A DNA stretch of 64,000 nt from Tubulanus polymorphus (Eukaryota; Nemertea; Palaeonemertea; Tubulaniformes; Tubulanidae), in the NCBI RefSeq assembly GCF_964204645.1, contig NC_134030.1:2581855-2645854 (forward strand), given 5' to 3'. Made by a program: the position numbers and the translations under genes. The notes beneath the pieces are model-generated. The model ran no database searches. It was not told the origin of the DNA and saw only the letters and a program-made list of their open reading frames with translations. How positions within the stretch are numbered: position 1 is the first letter of the stretch; each line of letters opens with the position of its first letter. Of this stretch, positions 36,632 through 46,900 are shown piece after piece.

Positions 36632-39139
36632 ATGGCTGTGTTTGCTATGGTTACAGCATGGGTAGCGCCGGGACTGATCGATTCAATACCTGGCGGCAAA
36701 AAAGACGAATTCTTTCAAAAACTGCAGAGTGACACCGGAGTTGAATACACGTGTACGACCAATAATATCTGTTTAATTCAAGGTCAATGGGAGTGTATTA
36801 AACAGGCTCATTATGCGCTTGAAAGTCTTGATAATAGTCGTAAAACTGGAGAATTCTCCGACGCTCAAAAAGCAAACGAAACTTCTTCTGGCGGAGAAAA
36901 GTTTCTTACAAGCGGAAACTTGACATTTCCTCAATCCGCAGAAGACGATGTCAGCAGCGCGAGCTCGCCTCGACGACGCAACAATGCCATCGAAGCCGGT
37001 AACCTAGCGCAGGAATCCGTACGACGGTGGCAAACTAAATGTCAAAAAGACAAAGCCGACGCTCAGAATTTGAATTATTTCATTTATTCGCAACCGCCGC
37101 GAAAAGAACTCGTAGACGAGGATGAAAATGACGATAAAGATGACGATGATACGCTGCTGAAGAAATGCACGATTTTTAAAGTTCCCGGCGTCACGTTTCA
37201 CGGTTTGACGAACAATCGCAACGATATCGAAGTCGTTAAAGAATCGACGATTAATTCGTCGTCGGAGTCGACTCCGCATCGACTGAAGACTCTAGCCGGC
37301 GAAATCGAAACGGACGAAGTAACCGTACGTAAGATCGGAATGGGAGAGAAAAATGATCGGAATGTGGCGAGCGATGAGGTAGAGGATGATAATGAAGGTC
37401 GAAATAAAGAAAAAGCGAAGAAAAAATCGAGCGAAAAGACGACCGAAAGTGATGGCGATGAAATCGATGCTGCTGAAACATCGACCGTTTGTCGTAAATT
37501 ACAAACGAAAAAATCAGAAAAAGTAACATTCAATCACCGTCGCAAGGGGAATAAACCGACGAAACGCAAACGGTCGTCGTCGTCGGTCGGTGAAGATTAT
37601 TACGATGATTTAGTGGAGATGACGGCGAAACCGGCGTATAATAAAACACGTCGCGTCACTCGGTCTACGACTCGATCGGCCGCACGAATCATCGCTACGA
37701 AACGCCGAAAAATCACATCGCCGCAACAAATGTTACCGGTCGTCGAGGAAACCGAAACGAATAATTCTCCGGACGATGCGGAAAAAGAAACAAAGAAAAG
37801 CAAATGCGAAATTTGCGGCTGCGAAACGGTCGATCAACGCAATCTGCTGCAGCACGTACAACGAGCTCATCACGAGAGGAATCATCGATGTGAAACGTGC
37901 GGTCGACGTTACGCGTTACTGAAAGATCTTACGATTCATCGTAAAACGCACAATGAACGTTACGTGTGTAACACGTGCGGTCGTGTTTATAAACAGGAAT
38001 CCGTGTTGAAGAAACACATGTTAACGCACACGGCCGACTTCGTGAAACCGGTGTTTAAATGTACGGAATGCGAGCGCACGTTTTCGACGCGGTACACACT
38101 GACGACGCACACGGCTGCGGTACACCGCGGCGAGGCGACGTCGTTTCTGTGTCCGACGTGCGGTAAGAGTTTCACGCAGAAGCACACGCTCGTGGAACAC
38201 CAGAACGTGCACCTCGGCGTTAAACCGTTCACGTGCGACGTGTGCGATATGCGATTCACGTTCTCTTCGTCGCTACGGCAACACAGAATGAAACACGACG
38301 CGGTTAAACGTTATAAATGCGTCGAATGCGGTAAAGATTTCACGCATCGCAATTCGCTGCGTTTGCACAAAGTGATTCATCAGAAAGAACGTCCGTTTCA
38401 GTGTCAGTTCTGCGGCCGATCGTTCACGCAGAAACAAGCGTTACAACGACACGAGCGAATACATCGCGGCGAGAGACCGTTCATCTGCGAGGTGTGCGGT
38501 CGTTCGTTTACCGATAACTCGACGTTACGTCGTCATATAAACACTCACAGTAAAACACCTGCGACGACGACGACGACACCTGCGAATTCGACCTCCGTTA
38601 AAATAACGGGGAATACTTCGACTCAAATTCCTCAGACGTCGCAACCTTTAATCAATCATTTATCCCCGTTATCTCTACCCGCATCAGCAGCAACGGCTCT
38701 ACCGACCGAACATCCTCAATCTCCTCAGGTCAACAATCGATTGTCCCCGATCTCATCGTCGCGGCAACAATCTACGCTGACTATGTTGCCGTCGGTAACA
38801 ATGCCGTCGTCGTCGATCGATATTCATCAGATGCAACTCGCGCCGCCGCATCAACATCCGCTACATCATCATCATTCTCATCATCATCACCAGCAGCAGC
38901 AACATTTACACCCTCAACAACATCATCTACAGCATCCTCAGCATCAGCAGCTGCCGCAGCCTCCTCCGACTATTCATCAACAGATGTTACACCCGGGACA
39001 GCAGTATAGCATCGCAGCAGCGGCAGCAGCAGTGCCACCTATATCTAATAGTGTATATCATACAGGATTATACGATGATTCAGTAATGATTCCGATGTCA
39101 ATGATGACTAATGAAGATACAATTCCGATGCATTATTAA
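36632..39139 (+). CDS. nine-finger C2H2 zinc-finger protein with KH-like N-terminus
   Basis: An 835-residue open frame in a single exon. An in-frame TGA at 36623-36625, just after an acceptor-like TTTTAG, supports the ATG at 36632. Residues about 15-67 (including LQSDTGVEYT and IQGQWECIKQAHYALESL) resemble a degenerate KH-type fold; this is by eye. Residues about 70-390 are polar, with acidic and Lys/Arg-rich patches suited to nuclear localisation. Nine C2H2 fingers span about 392-641, most in the C-x2-C...H-x3-H form; some linkers are TGERP-like (HRGERPF), others irregular. The tail is Ser/Pro-rich, then His/Gln-rich (about 745-790), with a short Ala run, and ends in a Met-rich segment. It is probably a nuclear sequence-specific DNA-binding regulator. 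Exact orthology is not recognised. Exons use many CpG codons, as in the neighbouring genes. Confidence 0.9.
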   Translation: MAVFAMVTAWVAPGLIDSIPGGKKDEFFQKLQSDTGVEYTCTTNNICLIQGQWECIKQAHYALESLDNSRKTGEFSDAQKANETSSGGEKFLTSGNLTFPQSAEDDVSSASSPRRRNNAIEAGNLAQESVRRWQTKCQKDKADAQNLNYFIYSQPPRKELVDEDENDDKDDDDTLLKKCTIFKVPGVTFHGLTNNRNDIEVVKESTINSSSESTPHRLKTLAGEIETDEVTVRKIGMGEKNDRNVASDEVEDDNEGRNKEKAKKKSSEKTTESDGDEIDAAETSTVCRKLQTKKSEKVTFNHRRKGNKPTKRKRSSSSVGEDYYDDLVEMTAKPAYNKTRRVTRSTTRSAARIIATKRRKITSPQQMLPVVEETETNNSPDDAEKETKKSKCEICGCETVDQRNLLQHVQRAHHERNHRCETCGRRYALLKDLTIHRKTHNERYVCNTCGRVYKQESVLKKHMLTHTADFVKPVFKCTECERTFSTRYTLTTHTAAVHRGEATSFLCPTCGKSFTQKHTLVEHQNVHLGVKPFTCDVCDMRFTFSSSLRQHRMKHDAVKRYKCVECGKDFTHRNSLRLHKVIHQKERPFQCQFCGRSFTQKQALQRHERIHRGERPFICEVCGRSFTDNSTLRRHINTHSKTPATTTTTPANSTSVKITGNTSTQIPQTSQPLINHLSPLSLPASAATALPTEHPQSPQVNNRLSPISSSRQQSTLTMLPSVTMPSSSIDIHQMQLAPPHQHPLHHHHSHHHHQQQQHLHPQQHHLQHPQHQQLPQPPPTIHQQMLHPGQQYSIAAAAAAVPPISNSVYHTGLYDDSVMIPMSMMTNEDTIPMHY

Positions 39140-39268
39140 CTGTTAATTTACTTGCAATTTAATGTGTCAAAATTAGTTCAACTCGATGTCTCGAAATCGC
39201 TTTCGGTAGGGAGTCGAACGAGTGATGAATAATAGTATATCTTGAAAAATAGTACCGGAATATATATA

Positions 39269-39442
39269 CAGTCAGCCCCCGATATACCGCCCACATCGGT
39301 ACCGAACGATTTTGGCGGTATAGAGTATGGCGGTTTATGGGGGGTTTTTTACTATGTGTGTGTATTGAGATGTACATTGAGAAAACCTGGCGGTAGGCGG
39401 GGGTGGTGGTTAATGGGAGGGAGGTATATCGGGGGTTGACTG
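39269..39442. mobile_element. pogo/Tigger-type MITE
   Basis: The ends CAGTCAGCCCCCGATATACC and GGTATATCGGGGGTTGACTG are inverted repeats and the 174-bp element is flanked by TA on both sides, the target duplication of Tc1/mariner elements. The CAGTC...CGATATACC end sequence is characteristic of Tigger/pogo elements. The interior is too short for a transposase. The open frame at 39242-39439 is just this element read through. Confidence 0.8.
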
Positions 39443-40321
39443 TATATCAGAGCGCGATTGATTTCACTGAGTCACTTCAGCCTCATCAGGTAGGCTATAG
39501 TTTACCGGTATGAAATAGAATATGTTTGGAAAGGCATATTATTCAACAGTAGATAACTATTGGAACTATAACTAATACGACAATATGAATATGAAGATTT
39601 ACACGGATCAATACTAGACGTGAGGCATCACTTGCGCAATAAATGTGAGTTCAGTTTAGGTTAGCAAGGATTCTACGAGTAAGGCCTGCTTGATTGAAAA
39701 TTCAAAATCATATGGTCTGAAAATGAGTTTAACTCAATGTCTCAAAATGAGTTCGGTAAAAGCATTCCCTCAATAAAACATTTCGCCCAGAAATCGAGGG
39801 TGGGTCCAAAATTTGAGACGATATCCTATGGAGATAGAGTAAAATATGTAGCATGTATGTCTTCCCACATGATTTTAATGCTTCGAAATTGCTGATGATT
39901 TTAAACGAATACCATGTTATAGATTCTGCTAATATCGGTGAAAATGTTTTTAATTTGTATCAATCTCGGAAGTTTAGTTTGTAGACTTGATTCAATGGTC
40001 GTTAATTGTTAGTTTACATATTTATAAACAGGTAAATTGCGTGTGCCATAATATTATATATACTTGGACTCTATGTTTGTTAAAAACTAAAAGGCCACAT
40101 GCCCAATATATAGAATATCGTGTATAAGTTGTTGTTAGTTTAATACATTTAATGTATTTGTGATTAGGAAGTAATTGTTGTAAGAAATAATCATGAATTA
40201 TAAAGAACAATTAGATTTTAGTAGAAGCGCTCTTGAATTGTATATTTTGAGTATACAATGGTATCTTTTTTAGGCATTGTATTATGACCATTATATTTAT
40301 AGTTTTTGCTTCATTTGATAC

Positions 40322-40347
40322 AATAAAACGATATCTATCTGAATAAA
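40322..40347 (+). terminator. poly(A) signals of the zinc-finger gene
   Basis: Two canonical AATAAA hexamers 20 bp apart lie between the zinc-finger stop codon and the CEP70 start codon. They are the strongest candidates for 3' end formation here. Confidence 0.6.
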
Positions 40348-40959
40348 AAGATTTCAAATTAAATTTATTTTAACTTCAGCTTTTCCAGCAGGATAGAATA
40401 ACTTCGTATTCCTGTTCCATCATTTCTGAGGTTTTCAATAAGTCTTTGGCTTGGTGTGTTGGTGGTTAGTTGTCATTGTGGTCACGGTCGGAGTGCTCGT
40501 TCCTTTCGATTGGCCACTCGTTTTAGCAATCTAGAAACCGAAGCTGGGCTAAAAATATATCTATTTCCTTTCTTTCTCTTCATCAGAGTAATCTAACTTG
40601 TGGAATAATTTCTTTTCTGAGAACGAGGCATCTTTCATATGTATGGCATCAGGGTTACGATAGTGGTGGAGTATTCCTTGACAGGACATAGGCTGAGAGG
40701 GCAACAAGTGTGATCATATAGGTGGAGCACTCCCGACTAAATATGTATGGTGAACCAGGCATAAGGCGTATATTTCACCCGGACCTGGATTCAGCCACAG
40801 AGATTAGAATTGGCTCAGAAATATCACTCTATCTTAAAAAAAAACACTTTGATAAGCGAATGCATGACATTCTAAACTGAACTAATCAAAGGAATCCAAC
40901 TAGGCCTATACAATTCAATTCAACTATATTCTAGCTGCGGCAAGTGAGTCCAATATAAA
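40348..40959 (+). promoter_or_regulatory. intergenic spacer holding the presumed CEP70 promoter
   Basis: About 600 bp without a gene. No TATA box is apparent at a convincing distance. The start context AAAATGGCCGCC overlaps a YY1-like motif, often seen at start codons of housekeeping genes. Transcription start is not determinable from sequence alone. Confidence 0.35.
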
Positions 40960-43900
40960 ATGGCCGCCGAAGTTGCAGAGGGAAATTTGGTAGGCATTTT
41001 CAAACTATTTCAGGCTATTGGTGCTTTAATTTTACATGTTTCAACCATCATCAGTTAATCATAACGTAGAGTAAACTCATTAGCAATTGACTAATTAACT
41101 GTGTGAATTTTTAGAGCTCCCGATTTTAATCAGCAGTCGTTTAAAGTAACGAATCGAATGTGCAGTTTGTATGTAGATTGCTAATTACCGCAATTATCCT
41201 TTTAAATTTTTAGGTTTTTTTTTTCAGAATATCCGAAAAATGGACGAAGCCTTCCAAAGAGCGTATGATGTATGACGTCATTTATTTCTTAGAGACTTTC
41301 AGATGAGATTTTCGTGCTAATTTAGTAAAATTTCGAATTTAGCAAATGTCAAAAGCCAAAGGGTCTGGTCAAGAAGATTCCTCATTAGCTAAAACAATGA
41401 ATATAATGGTTTTATTGGTTGCTATTTTCAGAGTGAAATGAACGCCTGGGATGAAGTAAATAGAGATCTTCGTCATTATGGATTACAACCAATTTCTGCC
41501 CTGCATCCAGCTCATTTAACCACTCAAAATGGTAAACAAAATTCTTTGATATGAATACCTCCGTTAATTCCCCCTATGACATCATTAAGTCGTTGTTAAA
41601 GTAATTGTGTTCTGTTTTGATAAAAATAAAAATCGACAGTAGATTTGTAGAAAACTTTATTTTCTAACAGTTTTGGGGTTGCTTGTAAACCCCAAACCAA
41701 AATGATACAATAATGAATTACACAGTAATTCAAAAATATAGAAGTTTAGAATTAATTGTTAGATGATAAACTTTCCTATAGGGCCAATATCTACTGTGTG
41801 TTTTTATTTGTTAACTCTACGCTGATATTAATATCAGTTCAGTATAGTCATGTTCTGTTGTGTTGATAGAGATTATATTCATGGATCCGATGATGATGCG
41901 GTCAATTCGTCATAGTTTAAATACGTTGATGTTAGATTGCGAGCGACGTCAGAATCTAGTTCAAGATTTGATCCTCAATAATAATAAACTCAGGTTCGTT
42001 GAAAAAAAGGCTACTTACCTGAATTGCCGCTGTGATTTCAGTAGAATTTTACTCAAAATGGTCTGGTGAATTTTTCTTTATTTGTCTTTTTTTTTAAGGG
42101 ATGATTTGAAACAGCAAAATGAAATGGCTGAAAACTATGAACAGCGCGCTAAAGATCTAAAACTGATGCTGGAAAGTTCGAAATATAAATTAAAGGTAAG
42201 AAAAAACTTCATATAAACGCAGACATATCACACTTTGAAATGTGTTAATAGTTTCACAGTATAAATTTTACACAAAAAAAACATGGAAAACTCAGGGAAT
42301 TTAGATGTGCTTATAACCGCAAAAAATGAATGAATTGTAACATTTCAAACCAAAAAATTTCTCTGATTCAATCAAGGGAATTTTGTGTAATTCTGTGAAA
42401 AAAAATCGGCAAGAATTCCGAGGATTAGTAAATGATATTTATTTGCAGGAGTTGGAGGAAGATAACTCGTTGGAGCGTTCACTGTTGGAGGAACGCGAAG
42501 AAAAATTGCGTAATACAAAACACGTCGTACAATCACAGAACAAACAACTAGATCGAAAACTACAACTTCAGCAGGATGAAATATCACGATTGAGAAATAA
42601 AATCAAACTCATTAATGAACAGGTAAAATAGACACAGTAAATAATAACAAATTCAACCCTCTGCTCAGTTCAGTATCACAGCCCAATCGGAGGCAGTATG
42701 CAGGCCTACCCCTGTGGTTGAAGTTTGTAATTTTCGCTACTGAATCCAGTTCTGTAAATTCTAATTGATAAGCATGGACTTCAGTAGTCAAAATGAAGGT
42801 CAATCTGTATAATTTCTAAACCCAACACTAGAAGAGGACTACTACCACAATTTATGATATCTAAAATCATTTTTCGGACAGTTTTGAGAATAGATTCATC
42901 GGAGAATCAATATGCAGTTACCATTGTGTATTATCTGGATTCCTTCCGACTCCTCTAATCCCTCAAAACCCCTCTAATACCAAAATTAAATTTTTGGGCT
43001 TAAAAAATCTTCAAATTCTGGGTTTTAGCTCTTGGCCCCTCATATTGTAAAGATGTGCATTTAAAAAAACTTTTCAAGGGTTCCTCAAAGGTTTTTTCTA
43101 TTTTGTGCCAGTGAGTGAAGACGTTCATTGCGTCTTAGTAAAAATCCCAGTAGTCGCTGTGATTGCTGTGTACGCGATGAATTAGAATTTTATACACGGC
43201 ATTAATTTCGAATCGCTTTATTATTTCAGGATGAAAATCGCATAAAACGTCAGAGACAAGTATTCGAGAAACTGAAACGTCGATCCGTTCGTTCGCACAA
43301 TCCTCACGATGAGAAACTACTCGATATCATCGATAATTACGAAACACAAATTCAACATCTTCAAAAACAACTCGATTTACGCGACACTGATTCCGATGTT
43401 GATGACGACGACGATGATATTACTCCTCCTCCGTCTGTCAAACAGAACGATTCGTCTTCACATTACAAACGATTGTTTAAGGTACATTTTGCGATAATAT
43501 TAAAACCCTTTCGGTGTATCTACACTACAGTGCACGACACTGCAGCCTTATACCTGTTATTCAACGCACTGAGGTGGAATGGTTAAAAATTTTCAAATTA
43601 TCTCCAGGACCCGGTTCCACAGTAGTTAACTCTTGAGTTAAAATTAGTTCATTTTGAATGAGTTAACTCTGAGTTAAATCTTAACTCAGAACTGTGGAAC
43701 TGGACCCAGCACTTTCGTGTATTACTTAGTGACTACTGAAAGGGTTAAAACCCATCAAATTTGATTTAGAAGTAGACGCACTATAGCCGTGAACCTGTTA
43801 TTCAACGCACTGAGATGGGATAGTTAAAACTTTTCGAATTATCTCAAGCACTTTTAGGTATTAATTAGCAGAGCTGCCAACTGTTCTTGATTTTCAGTAT

Positions 43901-46900
43901 TTGTTACTCTTTTATAATGAGAAATACTGATTAGATTCGTTTGATGCATTTGAACAGAAATATGAAAGATGTTTAATACTGAGGGTCTCACTGTTGATTA
44001 CGGATTGATTTGAACATTTTCTTTAATATTTCTATTAAATGTTACTGAAAAAAATTCAATATGTCAGTTTTCAGACGTTGGCAGACCTGAATTACTGGTA
44101 GTGACTACAGAGTTAAAACCCATTGAATTTCATTTAGAAGATGAAATGAAATTTATATATCTTGAATTGAAATGAAGGATTTACCAAATCATTCAAGTTC
44201 AACATGATTGATAAGTTTTCTCTGTATTTTTTATAGACGTATGAGAAGGAACTGCACGACAGTAAACAGGTTATAAAAGATTTGGAAGATCGAAATGAAC
44301 TGATTAAAATGGAACTCGATTCCAGGTAATTTAACCCACATTTCATATACTTAATTTTAAGCGTTATAACAGACTGTTTACCCTAGACTATTTTGTCTGG
44401 GATAATCACACCTCTTCAGGAGTTCATGTAAATATGATTCTGATCATCAAATTAATCCTGTTCCTGGACCAAGTTCCACAATTGTAGTTGGAGTTAACTC
44501 CAGTTAAAGTTAGTTCATTTTCAATGTTTTAACCCAGGGGCTAATCTCAACTCAGAACTGCGGAACTGGACCCTGGTGGGTGCGTAGGATGTGCTATTTT
44601 CCTGTTATGTTCCCTGTGAGGGTTCCCCAAAAATTGCACCCTTACCCACCATTGCTAGTAGGCGGTGCGTGAGTGGTATGTGATACCTGATTGGTGTCAG
44701 CAAGCCTGTTCTCACTACACGGTCATTGAACATGCGTGCTCCCCCAGACAACGACGGTTAGATTAACAGTGGGCATTCACTTGTATTTGTCAATGTTTGT
44801 GAACCTTCAGTAAAATGGTGTTTGAAACAATTACAACATTAAAGATTCTAATTAAAATTTTCTTAATCATCGGCCTATATTCAACGTCACCTTTAAATGA
44901 GCTGTTTTATTTCCAGATTTATAGCTTTCAAATAGTCAACAGGAAATTAACCCTTATCCCAGAAAACTGTCTAAATGATTCCTAGTTGTTCATCTATAAT
45001 ATTTGATTCTACCAATTGGTGGAGCCACTGTATTTTACCCACAATAATATTTTGCCCAAAGAGAATAGAGATCCAAGGGCCGGTCGCACAGTCATGGTTT
45101 AGAGCAGGCTTTTATTCTATACCCAATCTAACAACTTGGGACAAATCTTAAGATTTAAGACAATTTTCAGACTTATTTAATGACTGTGCATCTGACCCCA
45201 GGGGGTTCACTGAAGTGACTACAGTAAGACCCTCAATATTTTGAGTGCCTCACTTTGAAGGCAAAATGAATCATATACTGTGTAACGAAAGCTGAATTTG
45301 GTATAAATAATTCTGTAGAATTAGAAATAATTCCTGTTTAACAATTAACCTTAAGATACTGGTTAAGATGCGCTCAATACGATGCCTCCGTATCCCAAGT
45401 TTGACCTAGATATTTACTGTTATTCTTACAGACCTCTGATGAAAGATTTCCGCACGCTGCAGGCACGAAATAAAAAACTCGAGAAAATCATCGCGAAACA
45501 TAAAATCAACGTCACCGAAGAGAGAATAGAGACTACAGGAATAGATCGTAAATATAGCACGTTAGCGGAAGATATCGATTATCTGCCGCTCGGTCACTGC
45601 AGACATCATCTTAAACAAATCTGTTCAAAATTCGGATTAATGGATTTGGCGGACGTGATGCCACAAATCGGTAAAAATCTCAAACAAGTCGAAATTCAAC
45701 CTAAACTTGAACAGGTAATTAGATTAGTGTTTTAGCTTCTCTCGAGGATCTAGTGCCACCAGGGGCCAGTCGCATAGTCATGGCTTAGACTGAAGACCAG
45801 TCTAAGACCAACTTAGTTCTATAGCCAATCTAACAACTTAAGACCAGTCTTAAGATTTAAGACCACTTTCGGACTTAAGTCACGGCTGTGGAACTGGCCC
45901 CAGGTTCTAGGTTTAAACTTTGACTCTTTATTTTAGATATTATGATCATCACCAAACATAAACTCTTAGGGATCGGGGAAAGTCAGGGCAATTTGTTGAG
46001 ATTGCTGAATCGGACATTAAATCTAACTGTTTCTATATTGTCTAACATTTTTGACTGTGCTAATTAATAGGAATGTTAGCAGATCAAGTCAGGAAATAGT
46101 CAGGGAAAAAGCGTGTCAAATAAAAGTGGCAACCATGTTGAATCATCTGAATGGAATAGATTGATTGTTTGTATTTTCTAGTTTGCTCGTGATGTGTTGA
46201 ATATAGTAAACTCGAGAAACGCACTACGGCCTCCTAACAATGATGATCTACAGCCTGTTTCACCGGCGAAAGCGCACGCTGTTTGGTGCGAACAAACGTG
46301 GGCTCATGTTATACCTACTCTTCAACACTGGTTAGAACAGTTGTCTAGTTTAAAGGTTTGTGTTCAAATATTTTAACCCTTTCAGTGCTGGTTAATTAAT
46401 ACCCTATAGTGCTGAAGATAATTTGAAAATTCTGAAAAATTCCACCCTAGTGTGTTTAATAACGGGAATACCGCTATAGTGCGTCTACACCGCGGTGCGG
46501 TATATCGTTAGTTACTAGTATTTCACTATGTTTGACAGGTGCTGCCATCTTTAAAGAGAGATAATTAGTAATTACTAATTAAATCAATACACGAATCACT
46601 GATTCGTACACCGCACTGCGGTGTAGACGCACTGAAAGGGTTAACCGTTAAACTCTCGAGATAATTCTTTGAGATGTTTGTGGAAATATTCTTCTGACCC
46701 TAATGAATTATCATCACCATTTGGTTGGACAAATATTGTCCGACTTGAATGGCTGGTCAGACAGTCTCCTGACTGTAGTCCAGACAGCAATGAGAGATAC
46801 ATCGAGATATTTGTTATTTTGTAGGAATTGAAACAGTCAGTGAAACGTCTTGCGATTCATTTGATTCCGTGGAAACCGATTCGTTTTACGGACGATTCCG

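Larger units (their letters stand above)
39140..40347 (+). other. 3' UTR of the zinc-finger gene
   Basis: About 1.2 kb of AT-rich non-coding sequence follows the TAA and ends in two AATAAA signals (40322-40327 and 40342-40347). It contains a pogo/Tigger-type MITE. Extent is inferred from the poly(A) signals. Confidence 0.55.
43502..44140. mobile_element. two tandem copies of a family II repeat, each carrying a nested MITE
   Basis: Two diverged copies lie side by side (about 43502-43771 and 43772-44140), sharing TTATTCAACGCACTGAG, AATTATCTC and a tail ending AAACCCAT...ATTTAGAAG. Copy 1 is interrupted at 43607-43708 by a family I palindromic MITE, copy 2 at about 43869-44089 by an element with GAGCTGCCAAC / GTTGGCAGACCT ends. 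A third copy in reverse orientation is at 46376-46645. All are in CEP70 introns. Confidence 0.7.

Noticed and set aside
37004-38259. Several minus-strand frames opposite the zinc-finger gene
   Set aside because: They are shadows of the CpG-rich, stop-poor coding sequence on the plus strand.
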